Below are positions 45,681 through 55,329 of a DNA stretch of 64,000 nt, in pieces. The first letter of the stretch is position 1. The number at the start of each line of letters is the position of its first letter. Made by a program: the position numbers and the translations under genes. The notes under the pieces were generated by a model. The model worked only from the letters and a program-made list of their open reading frames with translations. It made no database searches and was not told where the DNA came from. Source of the stretch: RPQJ01 sp963726665 (GTDB lineage Bacteria > Pseudomonadota > Gammaproteobacteria > Steroidobacterales > Steroidobacteraceae); contig CAVSDW010000011.1 of assembly GCA_963726665.1 (NCBI GenBank), positions 62,001 through 126,000 on the forward strand. Direction: 5' to 3'.

Positions 45681-46555
45681 GTGTACCCAGTGATCGACGC
45701 CAACCTGGATCGCGAGCATTCCACCCTCCTCGCTCGTCCGACATCGGTTCCGCAGCTGATGGACCAACTGCCCGAGTTGTGCGACTTCGTACGGACCGTG
45801 GCCCGGCAGATCGAGGCAGGCGAGTGCAGGACGGGGATGCGCTAGCGCAGCGCATCCATGATTTCTACACACCCGCCAGGATGGAAGCGATCGAAATCGT
45901 GGCCCCGGGCTGGCAGCGCATGGCCTCGTATGCCGACGGAGCCACGCTGAACCACATCACCCAGGCGCTGATTGCGCTCCAGTGCCTGCCGGAGTATCGG
46001 CAGGCCTCGCCGCTCCCGCAGGCGTTGATGGAATGGATCGTGCTGTACCACGATGTCGGAAAGCAGGTGATCGATGGGCAGCGCGATGCCCTGCATGCCT
46101 TTCGATCCGCGACGATTGCAGCGCTGGCGCTGCCCAGCGTGGGTTTCGCCACCAGCGAAAGCTACGCAGCCGAGCTCGATCCCTGGACCCGGCTGGTGCT
46201 CGGCGCCTCGCGAGTGGCGCCGGACGGCAAGGGATCGGTCCAGGACAACCGCGAATTGCCGGCAATCATCCAGGGAAGCGAACGCCTGTTCGACGATGCG
46301 TCGGGTGGCGCACTGGTCGTGCAGGCCGCGTTACTGCACCAGTCCTTGAACGTGGTCCCGGAATGGCCGAATCCCGGCAGCCTGACCGACGCGGAACTGC
46401 CGCTTTGCATCCGGCCGGCGCTGGTGCCGCTGCTTGAAGCCATGATGCTGGTGGACAGCGATGCGTGGCAGATCTTCGACCCGGTCAGCAAGGCAAAATT
46501 CCGCCAGAGCACTCTGGCTGTCTTCGCCAGCATCCGCCGGCAAGTTGGAGCCTGA
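45681..46555 (+). CDS. HD-domain-like protein (frameshift)
   Basis: About 290 aa. GTG 45681 starts MYPVIDANLDREHSTLLARP; the frame moves near 45820 (corrected VARQIEAG-VQDGDALAQRIH). Motifs: HITQALIALQCLPEYRQ and EWIVLYHDVGKQVIDGQRDA, where H-D is the HD signature, then HAFRSATIAALAL. A hydrolase for nucleotides or phosphates is plausible; specific role unknown. Confidence 0.62.
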
Positions 46556-46570
46556 CTGCGAGAAGTCCTC

Positions 46571-46975
46571 TTGACCCCCGCTGACGCGAAATCCATCGAG
46601 CTCTTTGTGCGCGGCACGCTGGGGTGCCAGTGTCCGGAAGAGATCTTCTCGGCCATCACGATCAAGCAAGGGCGGAACCCGGACAGCGACCTCACATACA
46701 CCCGTCTCGTGATCGGCAATCGCCTGCTGATCTACGTGCTGGAAGCTCGACACTCAAGTGCACTGCCCCTGGAGGTCGCGACGCTGGCTGCACGCGGCCG
46801 TGCCGATCGCGACACCGATCGACTGAACCGCTTCCGACTCGTGCTCACCTCCGACCGCCCGGACGAGGCCCAGGCCGAGGTCGACGCGGCGTTTTCCAGC
46901 GCAGCAGGAGACGATGACCACGCGCACCTGCACGTGGTTGGCGCAGACCAGCTGCCGCGCCTGCTGGCACCCTGA
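46571..46975 (+). CDS. Hypothetical protein
   Basis: 134 aa, TTG start 16 bp after the HD-domain gene. CQCPEEIFSAITIKQGRNPD with two cysteines, then RLVIGNRLLIYVLEARHSSA and a DDDHAHLHVVGADQLPRL tail. Not recognised. Probably co-transcribed with the preceding gene. Confidence 0.55.
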   Translation: MTPADAKSIELFVRGTLGCQCPEEIFSAITIKQGRNPDSDLTYTRLVIGNRLLIYVLEARHSSALPLEVATLAARGRADRDTDRLNRFRLVLTSDRPDEAQAEVDAAFSSAAGDDDHAHLHVVGADQLPRLLAP

Positions 46976-47115
46976 CGCCGGCGACGGCACAAAGCCGAGC
47001 GGTTAACCGGTTGCGGTTCCGGACAGACGCCTCGCAGGTCGGGGTCACCAATGCGGACAAGCCGTGCGCCGTGGATGTACGCTAGCGCGCCACCCACGAC
47101 CCCGAGGATTCCGAG

Positions 47116-47463
47116 ATGATCGAACGCCTGCACGCCGGTGCCCGCATGTCTCAGGCCGTCATTCATGGCGACACCGTCTACCTGGCCGGACAGGTCGCGA
47201 GTGACCCGAAGAAGGACGTTACCGGGCAAACCCTCGAGGTACTTGCGGCGATCGACCAGTTGCTCGCCGAGGCGGGCACGGACAAGACGAAGATCCTCTC
47301 CGCCACGATCTATCTCGCGGACATCGGCACCTTCGCCCAGATGAACTCCGTCTGGGACACCTGGGTACCGCAGGGCCACACCCCGGCCCGCGCCACCGTC
47401 GAGGCGAGACTCGCCGCACCCGCCTACAAGGTCGAGATCCAGGTGATCGCCGCCCGTTCCTGA
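47116..47463 (+). CDS. ridA: RidA/YjgF-family protein
   Basis: 115 aa trimeric enamine/imine deaminase family. MSQAVIHGDTVYLAGQVASD, then VLAAIDQLLAEAGTDKTKIL, SATIYLADIGTFAQMN and the C-terminal ARATVEARLAAPAYKVEIQV with the arginine that binds the imine carboxylate. Confidence 0.9.
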   Translation: MIERLHAGARMSQAVIHGDTVYLAGQVASDPKKDVTGQTLEVLAAIDQLLAEAGTDKTKILSATIYLADIGTFAQMNSVWDTWVPQGHTPARATVEARLAAPAYKVEIQVIAARS

Positions 47464-47513
47464 ACCGCTCCGACCCGAGAACGGCCCGCGGTTGGCTCCC
47501 ACTGAGATCCCGC

Positions 47514-48212
47514 ATGCAGTACCAGCAACACGAGACCGACCACGAGGTCACGCTCGAGCCGGCGGCGCCCGCCAAGGCGAGTGTCGTGCTCCTGCACGGG
47601 CTCGGGGCCGACGGCTGGGACTTCGCGCCGATCGTGGGCGAACTTGGATTGCCGGACGCTGTGCCGGTGCGGTTCGTCTTTCCCCACGCGCCTCACAGGC
47701 CGGTCACCGTGAACAACGGCTACGTGATGCGGGCGTGGTACGACATCAAGTCGTTTTCTCCGGACGGGCGCGCCGACTCCGACGGACTCGCGGAGTCCGT
47801 TCGACGGGTGACCGCGTACCTGGATCATGAGGTCGAGAAAGGCGTGGAGGCTTCGCGCATCGTGCTCGCGGGGTTCTCGCAGGGCGGCGCGGTGGCACTC
47901 ACGGCGGGGCTGCGCTACCCGAACCGTCTCGCCGGCGTGCTGGCGCTTTCGGCGTATCTCCCCTTCCCTTCCCGGCTCGCGGCCGAAAGATCGGAAGCAA
48001 ACCGCGACGTTCCGGTTCTCATGTGCCATGGCCGCATGGATCCCGTGGTGCCGATCGCGCTGGGCCTGGAGGCACGGGACCAGCTCTTGTCGCACGGCTA
48101 CGCAGTCGAGTGGCACGAGTACCCGATGCAGCACGAGGTGTGCGCTCCGGAGCTCGTGGAGGTCGGCCGGTGGCTGCGAGTGCGCCTGGCCTCTGCGGCG
48201 ACTGGCAGATGA
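47514..48212 (+). CDS. Alpha/beta-hydrolase carboxylesterase
   Basis: 232 aa, phospholipase/carboxylesterase family (EstB-like). Catalytic Ser in LAGFSQGGAVAL (GFSQG), Asp in CHGRMDPVVP, His in YPMQHEVC. LLHGLGADGWDF supplies the oxyanion hole. The stop overlaps the start of the next gene in an ATGA. Confidence 0.9.
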   Translation: MQYQQHETDHEVTLEPAAPAKASVVLLHGLGADGWDFAPIVGELGLPDAVPVRFVFPHAPHRPVTVNNGYVMRAWYDIKSFSPDGRADSDGLAESVRRVTAYLDHEVEKGVEASRIVLAGFSQGGAVALTAGLRYPNRLAGVLALSAYLPFPSRLAAERSEANRDVPVLMCHGRMDPVVPIALGLEARDQLLSHGYAVEWHEYPMQHEVCAPELVEVGRWLRVRLASAATGR

Positions 48213-48685
48213 GTCCGGATCCGCACATCTACGTGGACGCGGATGCCTGCCCGGTCAAGGCCGAGACCGTCAAGGTCGCCGTGCGCCACGGCCTGCCGGT
48301 CGTATTCGTCGCCAATGCATGGCTCACCGTCCCGCGCGCCGCCAGGGTCCGGGTGCAGGTTGTGTCGGGAGCGTTCGACGCCGCCGACGACTGGATTGCG
48401 GAGCAGGCAACGCACGACGACATCGTGGTCACGGCCGACATTCCGCTCGCGTCACGCGCCCTGAAGAAGGGCGCGCGCGTGCTCGGCCCTTCGGGCAAGC
48501 CGTTCAACGGGGACAACATCGGCAACGCGCTCGCGACACGCGAGCTCATGGCGGACCTGCGTGCCTACGGGGTCGGCGGCGGCCCGCCGCCGTTCAGCCC
48601 GAAGGACCGGTCCCGCTACCTCGAGGCGCTGGAGAGCGTGGTGCGACTCGCGAAAGCAGCGCGCGGCAACACAGGGCCGGTATGA
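48209..48685 (+). CDS. UPF0178 family protein (YaiI-like)
   Basis: 158 aa. IYVDADACPVKAE, VVSGAFDAADDWIAEQA, VVTADIPLASRALKKGARVL and GPSGKPFNGDNIGNALATRE are diagnostic for YaiI/YqxD. The fold is PIN-like with conserved acidic residues, so an RNase activity has been suggested but is not established. Translationally coupled to the esterase. Confidence 0.9.
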   Translation: MSPDPHIYVDADACPVKAETVKVAVRHGLPVVFVANAWLTVPRAARVRVQVVSGAFDAADDWIAEQATHDDIVVTADIPLASRALKKGARVLGPSGKPFNGDNIGNALATRELMADLRAYGVGGGPPPFSPKDRSRYLEALESVVRLAKAARGNTGPV

Positions 48686-48869
48686 AGTTCACCGCGTACC
48701 ACGCGGTCAGCACAATTCGCGTGCCATCAGCGCCCACGTCGCAAGTGGGGCAAGTGCCATGGACGCCGCGATGCGGCAGCGGATACGCTTTATGCGGCCG
48801 CAACCGGGCAATTAGCGTAACCTTGAGCGATCCGGCGCCACGACCGGCGCCCCGCTTGCGAACATCACC

Positions 48870-50618
48870 ATGCAGGATTCACCCCGCGAACCGACGGCCG
48901 TTGCTTTCGGCGACCTCGGCCTCAGCGCCCCGGTCCTCGAAGCCCTGGCGGTCGTCGGCTACGAATCGCCGTCGCCGATCCAGGCGGCCACCATTCCCGT
49001 GCTGCTGGCCGGCCACGACATGCTTGGCCAGGCCCAGACCGGTACCGGCAAGACGGCCGCCTTCGCGCTGCCGATCCTGAGCCGAATCACGGTGCGGGGC
49101 GGCCCGCCGCAGTGCATCGTGCTGGTGCCGACCCGCGAGCTCGCCATCCAGGTCGCCGAGGCCTTCCAGCGCTACGCGTCCAGGATCAAGGGCTTCCACG
49201 TGCTGCCGATCTACGGCGGCCAGAGCTATACGCCGCAGCTCATGAGCTTGAAGCGCGGAGCGCACGTGGTCGTCGGCACGCCGGGTCGGGTCATGGACCA
49301 CATCAAGCGCGGCACGCTGGACCTGGGCGGCGTCACCTGCCTCGTGCTCGACGAAGCCGACGAGATGCTGCAGATGGGCTTCGTCGACGACATCGAATGG
49401 ATCCTCGAGCAGACCCCGGCGACCCGCCAGGTTGCCCTCTTCTCGGCGACCCTGCCGGCGCCGATCCGCCGCATCGCGCAGAAGCACCTGCGCGAGCCGG
49501 TCGAGGTCACGATCACCAGCCGGACCAGCACCGCGGCCAACATCCGCCAGCGCTACTGGATCGTGAGCGGGGTGCACAAGCTCGACGCCCTGACGCGCAT
49601 TCTCGAGGCGGAGCCGTTCGACGGCATGCTCATCTTCACGCGCACCAAGCAGTCGACGGTGGAACTCGCCGAGCGGCTGGAAGCCCGCGGCTTCACGGTC
49701 GCGGCGTTGAACGGCGACATGCAGCAGAAGGACCGCGAGCGCACCGTGGCGCAGCTCAAGAGCGGCAAGCTCGACATCCTGGTGGCCACCGACGTCGCGG
49801 CGCGTGGACTCGACGTCGAGCGCATCAGTCACGTCGTCAACTACGACGTGCCGTACGACACCGAGTCCTACGTACACCGCATCGGACGGACCGGGCGTGC
49901 CGGGCGCAGCGGCGAGGCGATCCTTTTCATCACGCCGCGCGAGCGCAACATGCTGCGCTACATCGAGCGCGCGACGCGGTCGCCACTGGAGCCGATGGAC
50001 CTGCCGACGGTCGCCGACGTCAACGAGCAGCGCGTGGCGCGCTTCAGGCAGCGGATCATGGATGCGCTGTCCGCCGGTCAGTCAGAACCGTTCCGCAGCC
50101 TGATCGAGGAGATCGAACGCGAGCACGACGTCCCGGCGATCGAGATCGCGGCCGCACTCGCGAGCCTGCTCCAGGGCGGAAGTCCCCTCCTCCTCAAGGA
50201 CAGGTCCGGGGACGCCAGCGGCGCGGGTGCGCGGCAGGAAGGAAGTTTCCAGGAATCCCGCGGCGAAACCGGGGACGCCGCCCGCCCTGCCGCCGAGCGG
50301 CTGGCGGAGGAAGATACCGAGACGTTCAGGATCGAGGTCGGTTACGTGCACGGAGTGAAGCCCGGCAACATCGTCGGCGCCATCGCAAACGTCTCCGGGC
50401 TCGAAGGCCGGCAGATCGGCCACGTGGATATCCGCGAGGACCACACTTTCGTCGGCCTGCCGAAGGGGATGCCCGGCAAGGTCCTCGCGGACCTCGTGAA
50501 GACGCGCGTGGCGGGCCGCATGCTGAACATCAGCCCCGTGTCACACGTGCCTCCGAAGCCCCTGCGCAAGCCGCCTAAGCGCGCCCCAGCGGGACCTCGT
50601 ACTCCACGAACCCGCTGA
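48870..50618 (+). CDS. deaD: DEAD-box RNA helicase with DbpA-type RNA-binding domain (DeaD/CsdA)
   Basis: 582 aa. Q motif, AQTGTGKT (residues 55-62), PTREL, DEAD (161-164), SAT, then HRIGRTGRAGR. After a short linker the C-terminus carries the DbpA/CsdA domain: FRIEVGYVHGVKPGNIVGAI, GHVDIREDHTFVGLPKGMP. Ribosome assembly and cold adaptation are the known roles. Its last 44 bp overlap the convergent GNAT gene. Confidence 0.93.
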   Translation: MQDSPREPTAVAFGDLGLSAPVLEALAVVGYESPSPIQAATIPVLLAGHDMLGQAQTGTGKTAAFALPILSRITVRGGPPQCIVLVPTRELAIQVAEAFQRYASRIKGFHVLPIYGGQSYTPQLMSLKRGAHVVVGTPGRVMDHIKRGTLDLGGVTCLVLDEADEMLQMGFVDDIEWILEQTPATRQVALFSATLPAPIRRIAQKHLREPVEVTITSRTSTAANIRQRYWIVSGVHKLDALTRILEAEPFDGMLIFTRTKQSTVELAERLEARGFTVAALNGDMQQKDRERTVAQLKSGKLDILVATDVAARGLDVERISHVVNYDVPYDTESYVHRIGRTGRAGRSGEAILFITPRERNMLRYIERATRSPLEPMDLPTVADVNEQRVARFRQRIMDALSAGQSEPFRSLIEEIEREHDVPAIEIAAALASLLQGGSPLLLKDRSGDASGAGARQEGSFQESRGETGDAARPAAERLAEEDTETFRIEVGYVHGVKPGNIVGAIANVSGLEGRQIGHVDIREDHTFVGLPKGMPGKVLADLVKTRVAGRMLNISPVSHVPPKPLRKPPKRAPAGPRTPRTR

Positions 50619-51021
50619 ACTTCGCCACCCGGTCGTAGAGCGCCCGGGCCGTCGAATTCTCCTGGTGTGTCAGCCAGTAGAGGCGGCTGGCGCCCTCGTC
50701 CCGCGCCCGCTGCGCGACGGCTTCTATCAGGGCCCGCGCGACGCCGCGTCCGCGCGCGGCCGGGTCCACGAACAGATCCTCCAGGTAGCACGACTGGCGC
50801 GCCCAGATCCCGGTATGGAACAGGTAGTGCGTGATGCCTGCCAGTTCTCCATCGATGCGCGCGCCGAATCCGTGGATGCCATCGGCCGACATGAGCCGCG
50901 CCCAGGTGCGTTCGTACTCCGCGTCAGGCAGAACAGTTTCGTAGAACGCCTTGTACGCCCGGGCGAGGATTTCCCATTCGCGCCTGTCGGCGGATTCGAG
51001 TGGCCGAATCTCGAGACTCAT
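50575..51021 (-). CDS. GNAT-family N-acetyltransferase
   Basis: 148 aa. IRPLESADRREWEILARAY, then CYLEDLFVDPAARGRGVARA (acetyl-CoA pyrophosphate loop RGRGVA) and YWLTHQENSTARALYDRVAK. This arrangement is the small GNAT type. Substrate unknown. Tail-to-tail overlap with deaD. Confidence 0.88.
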   Translation of the reverse strand: MSLEIRPLESADRREWEILARAYKAFYETVLPDAEYERTWARLMSADGIHGFGARIDGELAGITHYLFHTGIWARQSCYLEDLFVDPAARGRGVARALIEAVAQRARDEGASRLYWLTHQENSTARALYDRVAKFSGFVEYEVPLGRA

Positions 51022-51081
51022 TTCCGGGACCCGGGTTGCCGGATTGAATAGCCCGCGCGGATGCCGCTCATGCGTAGTGCC

Positions 51082-51993
51082 CTACGGCCCGAGCAGTGCG
51101 TCCGCGAACCGGCCCGCCGCCTCGGGCGCGTGCAGGAAGAAAAGCGATGGCTCCGTCAGTTCCAGTTCCAGGACGACCGGCAGGCCGCGATCGTCGTGGA
51201 TCAGGTCGATGCGAGCGTACAGCGGCTCGTCGAGTGAACAGGCCCGGAATGCGGCCTCGGCAACATTCTTCTCGTCGGGATCCGGCTCCCGCGGCGTGAT
51301 CTGCTCCGGCGCAAAGAGCCCCGCGACGAACGCATCGTCGAGGCGCAGGAGTGCACCCTTGCGAATCGCGTGGCTGTAGCGCCCGCCGATGTATACGACG
51401 GCCGTCTCGCCGTGATGATCGACGCGGTCGAGGTATGGCTGCAACATGACGCTGCGCCCTGCCTCGAGCAGTCGAACAATGTGCGCCACGGCTTTCGCGT
51501 GCTCTTCCCGCCGATAGCGCGCGGCATCGCGCGACCCGGCGCCGACGGTCGGCTTGACCACGAACTGCTCGAACGCCCCGCAGGCGCCGACCGTGAACGA
51601 GCCGGACCCTGCTGCGAGGAACCGCGCCAGCTCCGATTTCGCGTCCGTCCCCGGCTCGACGAACAGCGTCGGCACCACCGGCACGCCCGCGTGCGCGAGG
51701 TGCACGAGGTAATGCTTGTCGGTGTTCCAGCGCACGATGGCCGGCGAGTTGAGGAGCTTCGTCTGCCCGGCGCAGCGCTCGGTCCATTCGAGAAATTCGT
51801 CGAGCCGGTCGGCGTAATCCCACGTGGAGCGCAGTACCGCAACGTCGAAGCTCCCCCAGTCGACGTCCGGATCGTCCCAGCAGGGAGTCGCGACCCTCGC
51901 CCCCTGCTCGCGCAGGGCGAGAATCAGCGGCGGCAGGTCTTCATCAAGAGCCAGCGCCTCGCGGGCGGTGACCAGGGCAACGTTCCTGTGCAT
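51082..51993 (-). CDS. ATP-grasp domain protein (RimK/DcsG-like ligase)
   Basis: 303 aa. VALVTAREALALDEDLPPLI, CWDDPDVDWGSFDVAVLRST, then ATP-grasp elements: FVVKPTVGAGSRDAARY, MLQPYLDRVDHHGETAVVYI and PVVLELELTEPSLFF, where acidic residues bind magnesium. It resembles proteins annotated as O-ureido-D-serine cyclo-ligase (DcsG), but no cycloserine neighbours exist, so only a carboxylate-amine ligase class is supported. Confidence 0.8.
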   Translation of the reverse strand: MHRNVALVTAREALALDEDLPPLILALREQGARVATPCWDDPDVDWGSFDVAVLRSTWDYADRLDEFLEWTERCAGQTKLLNSPAIVRWNTDKHYLVHLAHAGVPVVPTLFVEPGTDAKSELARFLAAGSGSFTVGACGAFEQFVVKPTVGAGSRDAARYRREEHAKAVAHIVRLLEAGRSVMLQPYLDRVDHHGETAVVYIGGRYSHAIRKGALLRLDDAFVAGLFAPEQITPREPDPDEKNVAEAAFRACSLDEPLYARIDLIHDDRGLPVVLELELTEPSLFFLHAPEAAGRFADALLGP

Positions 51994-52033
51994 GCCGACC
52001 ACTTTACCGGGCCGGCACTCGCCCGGCCACCGC

Positions 52034-53194
52034 TCAGGCAAGCACCAGGACGTAGTCCTCGCGCTTCATCGGCCGGGAGAGACGGATGTTCATCATGCTC
52101 TCGCCGCCGGTGCCCTTCACGAGGGTCTCGAACCGTGCGCGCGACTCGCCGGAGAGGCCCCTTGCGTGCGTGGCGGCCTTGTCGAAATGCCACAACCCGT
52201 GCGGCGAGCTGGCACGGTGTATCGCGCAGCCCCGCCACTCGTAGTCCACCCACCCGAGGGTCGGGTGGATCTTGCGCTCGCCGTCCGCCGACACCAGCGT
52301 TCCGGCCGGCATCGAGGGGTCCGACTCGACCCAGGCGTTGTAGTGCGCCGCATCGGCCTGCAGTTGCGGACCCCAGTCCTGGAACATGAGCCGGAGGATC
52401 GGTTCGAGGGACTCCGGGATCGCGTCGCCTTCGGGATAGGACTCCGGGCAGCCGGGATATTCTCCGTCGGCAATGGCAGGGAGGTTCATGCGCTCGGTCC
52501 AGCGATAGACGTTGGGCGCCCGATGTTTCATCAGCGTCGCGGGTACCGGGTCGCGTGCAAGGTGCGCGAAAAGCGGAGCCATGAGACCGAAATCGGCGAT
52601 GCTCGGATGGCCGCCAAGGATGTAAGGCCAGCGCTGGAAGTGGGCGTCGAGCGCGTCGAGCAGTTCGCAGTAGGCGCCCTCGACGGTCGGAATCGTCGTC
52701 GCAGTGACTCCGAGCACCGGCAGGAAGCCGTTGAAGTAGTCCATCATCCGGCGGCCGGCCTCATAGCGCGCCTCGCGGTCGGGTCCGACGTGCATCGCGC
52801 GCCCGAACTCGGCGCGGAGAAACATCTCCTGATCGGCGCGGTAAGACCATCGGTAATGCATTCCAGCTGGCAGCAGCGCCTCGGATCCGAACGCGCCGAC
52901 CAGCCAGGCCACGGCCTTCTGGACCGGCGATGTCGGCACCATTGGAGGCCCGGGGACGGTGGCCTCGAGGTGCTCGATCATGTCCGTCGTGTCCTGGATC
53001 ACCTGGCCGTCGGGCGTCTCCAGCACCGGCGCAACCACGTGGCGAATCACCGGCACCACGCGCGCCCGGAACTCCGGATCCGACACGAAACGCTCGCGAT
53101 ACGGAATGCCTTTCTTGATCAGGTACGAGCGGATCTTTCCCGTGTAATAGGAGTGAGCCACTCCCCACAGGACGTACGGTGCCGGTGTTGCCAT
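52034..53194 (-). CDS. Glutathione S-transferase family protein, extended
   Basis: 386 aa. N-terminal thioredoxin-like half: YVLWGVAHSYYTGKIRSYLI, VVAPVLETPDGQVIQDTTDM (cis-Pro and the Asp/Thr glutathione contacts). C-terminal helical half: RWPYILGGHPSIADFGLMAP. An additional ~130-residue extension follows residue 250, unusual for GSTs. Last gene of the 59475-52034 operon, 32 bp after the thiolase. Confidence 0.8.
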   Translation of the reverse strand: MATPAPYVLWGVAHSYYTGKIRSYLIKKGIPYRERFVSDPEFRARVVPVIRHVVAPVLETPDGQVIQDTTDMIEHLEATVPGPPMVPTSPVQKAVAWLVGAFGSEALLPAGMHYRWSYRADQEMFLRAEFGRAMHVGPDREARYEAGRRMMDYFNGFLPVLGVTATTIPTVEGAYCELLDALDAHFQRWPYILGGHPSIADFGLMAPLFAHLARDPVPATLMKHRAPNVYRWTERMNLPAIADGEYPGCPESYPEGDAIPESLEPILRLMFQDWGPQLQADAAHYNAWVESDPSMPAGTLVSADGERKIHPTLGWVDYEWRGCAIHRASSPHGLWHFDKAATHARGLSGESRARFETLVKGTGGESMMNIRLSRPMKREDYVLVLA

Positions 53195-53225
53195 GCTTGC
53201 CTCGTTTCTCGGTTCGTCTCGCGCC

Positions 53226-54464
53226 TCAGCGCGTCAGGATGTGAATGGCGACGGCCGCTTCCTCGATGCCCTGCAGCCCGCCGCCGTTCTCCTGGATGGC
53301 GTGGCGCGCGCCGGCGACCTGTCGCGCCCCGGCCTCGCCACGCAACTGCGTCACCAGTTCGAACAGCTGGCCGATGCCCGTGGCGCCGAGCGGATGGCCC
53401 TTGGACTCGAGCCCGCCCGACGGATTGATCGGGATGCGGCCGCCGAGCGTGAACTCCCCGCGCTCTGCGGCCGGGCCGCCGCCGCCGAAGGGCACGAAGC
53501 CGAGGTTCTCCGCCTGGAGGATCTCGCCCATCGCAGAGGCGTCATGGACCTCGGCCACGTGCATGTCCTTCGGTCCGAGGCCCGCGATCTCGTAGGCCTT
53601 GAGCGCAGCGAGGTGGCCGGCGTTCTTCTCCGGCTCATCGAGCCCACGATGCGTGAAGCTGCGAATGACGCTCGCGGCAACCTTGACGCAGCGGCTCCGG
53701 TTGGCGCCGATGCGCTTCAGGCCTTCCTCCGTGCACAGGATCGCCGCCGCGGCGCCGTCGGACAGCGGCGCGCACATCGGCAGCGTGATCGGGTAGGTGA
53801 TCGGAGGCGCCGCGAGCACCTCGTCGATGGTGAAAGGCTTGCGAAACTGTGAGTACGGGTTGTGAACCGAGTGCTGGTGGTTCTTTGCGCACACCGCCGC
53901 GATCTGTCGCTGCGTAGTGCCGTAGGTCTTCATGTGCCAGCGACACATGGCCGCGTAGATCGCCATGAACTTGCTGTAGGGCTTGTCCGACTCGGAGCCC
54001 GCAGGCGGCACGATGCCCTCGCCCATCCTGACCAGCGTGGCGTAGTTTTCCTCAGCGCGCGAGACGTCCCATCCGCCTTCGAAAATCGCGAACGCCTTCG
54101 CCTTGTCCGGGATGTTCATCTTCTCGCTGCCGAGCGCGAGTGCTACGTCGGCGGTCCCGGCCTTGAGGCTCTGTACCGCAAGGTTGAAGCCCGAGCTGCC
54201 TGATGCGCAAGCGTTCTCGACGTTGTAGATCGGGATGCCCTCGACGCCGATCTTGCTGAAGACGACCTGGCCCGGAATCGAGATCTGCCCCTGCAGGGGG
54301 CCGTTGGTCATGCCCGAGTAGTATGCGACGCCGATGTCGCCCACCTTGCAGCCGGCGTCCTTCAGAGCGCCCTGCAGTGCCTCCCCGGCGAGGTCGTCGA
54401 TCGAGCGCTCGGGATGCCGACCGAATACCGTCATGGCGATGCCGGCAACGTAGACGTCCGTCAC
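53226..54464 (-). CDS. SCP2-type thiolase/acetyl-CoA acetyltransferase-like
   Basis: 412 aa. GTG 54464 with GGAG upstream. IYNVENACASGSSGFNLAVQ carries the nucleophilic cysteine, AEVHDASAMGEILQAENLGF the mid motif, and GGLESKGHPLGATGIGQLFE the catalytic histidine. It would cleave a 3-ketoacyl-CoA. The frame is open upstream into the SDR gene (see findings). Confidence 0.87.
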   Translation of the reverse strand: MTDVYVAGIAMTVFGRHPERSIDDLAGEALQGALKDAGCKVGDIGVAYYSGMTNGPLQGQISIPGQVVFSKIGVEGIPIYNVENACASGSSGFNLAVQSLKAGTADVALALGSEKMNIPDKAKAFAIFEGGWDVSRAEENYATLVRMGEGIVPPAGSESDKPYSKFMAIYAAMCRWHMKTYGTTQRQIAAVCAKNHQHSVHNPYSQFRKPFTIDEVLAAPPITYPITLPMCAPLSDGAAAAILCTEEGLKRIGANRSRCVKVAASVIRSFTHRGLDEPEKNAGHLAALKAYEIAGLGPKDMHVAEVHDASAMGEILQAENLGFVPFGGGGPAAERGEFTLGGRIPINPSGGLESKGHPLGATGIGQLFELVTQLRGEAGARQVAGARHAIQENGGGLQGIEEAAVAIHILTR

Positions 54465-55305
54465 TTGGCTGCTCCGGAACCCGCCCGACAGCGCCTTGAT
54501 GCGTCGCACCTGCGCCAGGATCAGCGCGGGATAGGAATTCGGCAGGAACCGGCTCATCCAGAAGAACCGCGTGGACCAGCTGCCGGTGACCACGCGACGC
54601 TTGCCGCGTTCGACGCCGGAGAGGATGACGGCCGCGCAGTCCTCGGGCGGCGTGACCAGCATCGTTCTCGCCCAGCCCCTCGAACACCGACTCCTCCTCG
54701 CCCGCGGCGGCGCAGCGCCGGGCCGCCTTTTCGATGTTGGTGCGGATGCCGCCCGGGTGAACGACCACGGCCCGCACGCCCGTGCCATCGAGCTCGCTCC
54801 ACAGGCACTCGGTCAGGCCGCGCACACCGAACTTGGAGATGTTGTAGGCGCTCTGCAGCGGGAAGCCGATCAGCCCGAATACGCTCGAGATGTTGACGAT
54901 GCAGCCCTCGCGCTGCGCCAGCAGCGTCGGCAGGAACGCCTTCGTGCCGTAGATGACGCCCCAGAGATTGATGCCAAGCTGCCACTCGATCTCCTCGATC
55001 GAGAGGTGCTCGACGGTCCCCACGACGGATGTGCCGGCGTTGTTGAACACGAAGTGGGCGGTTCCGAAGTCGCGCTTCACATCTTCGGCGTGGCCGAACA
55101 CCGCTTCGCGCTTCGAAACGTCGACCGCGTAGCTGCGGGCATCGGTGCCTGCCGGCAGGGACTTCATGGTCTCCGCTAGCCCGGCCGCGTTGACGTCCGA
55201 CAGCGCGAGCCGCGCGCCCTTCGCCGCGAGTTGCTGCGCGAGCGCCCGACCGATGCCGGAGCCTGCGCCCGTGACGACGGCAACCTTGCCTGAAAATGAA
55301 CTCAT
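54465..55305 (-). CDS. Short-chain dehydrogenase/reductase (frameshift, no own stop before thiolase)
   Basis: About 280 aa. VAVVTGAGSGIGRALAQQLA, FVFNNAGTSVVG, the active-site run QSAYNISKFGVRGLTECLWS (YxxxK), then VVHPGGIRTNIEKAARR. The frame shifts at 54671-54673, where one C too many occurs; corrected VFEGLARTMLVTPPEDCAAV. After that the frame runs without stop into the thiolase start. Confidence 0.78.
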
Positions 55306-55329
55306 GCGATTGACCTCGAGTCTTGCCCG

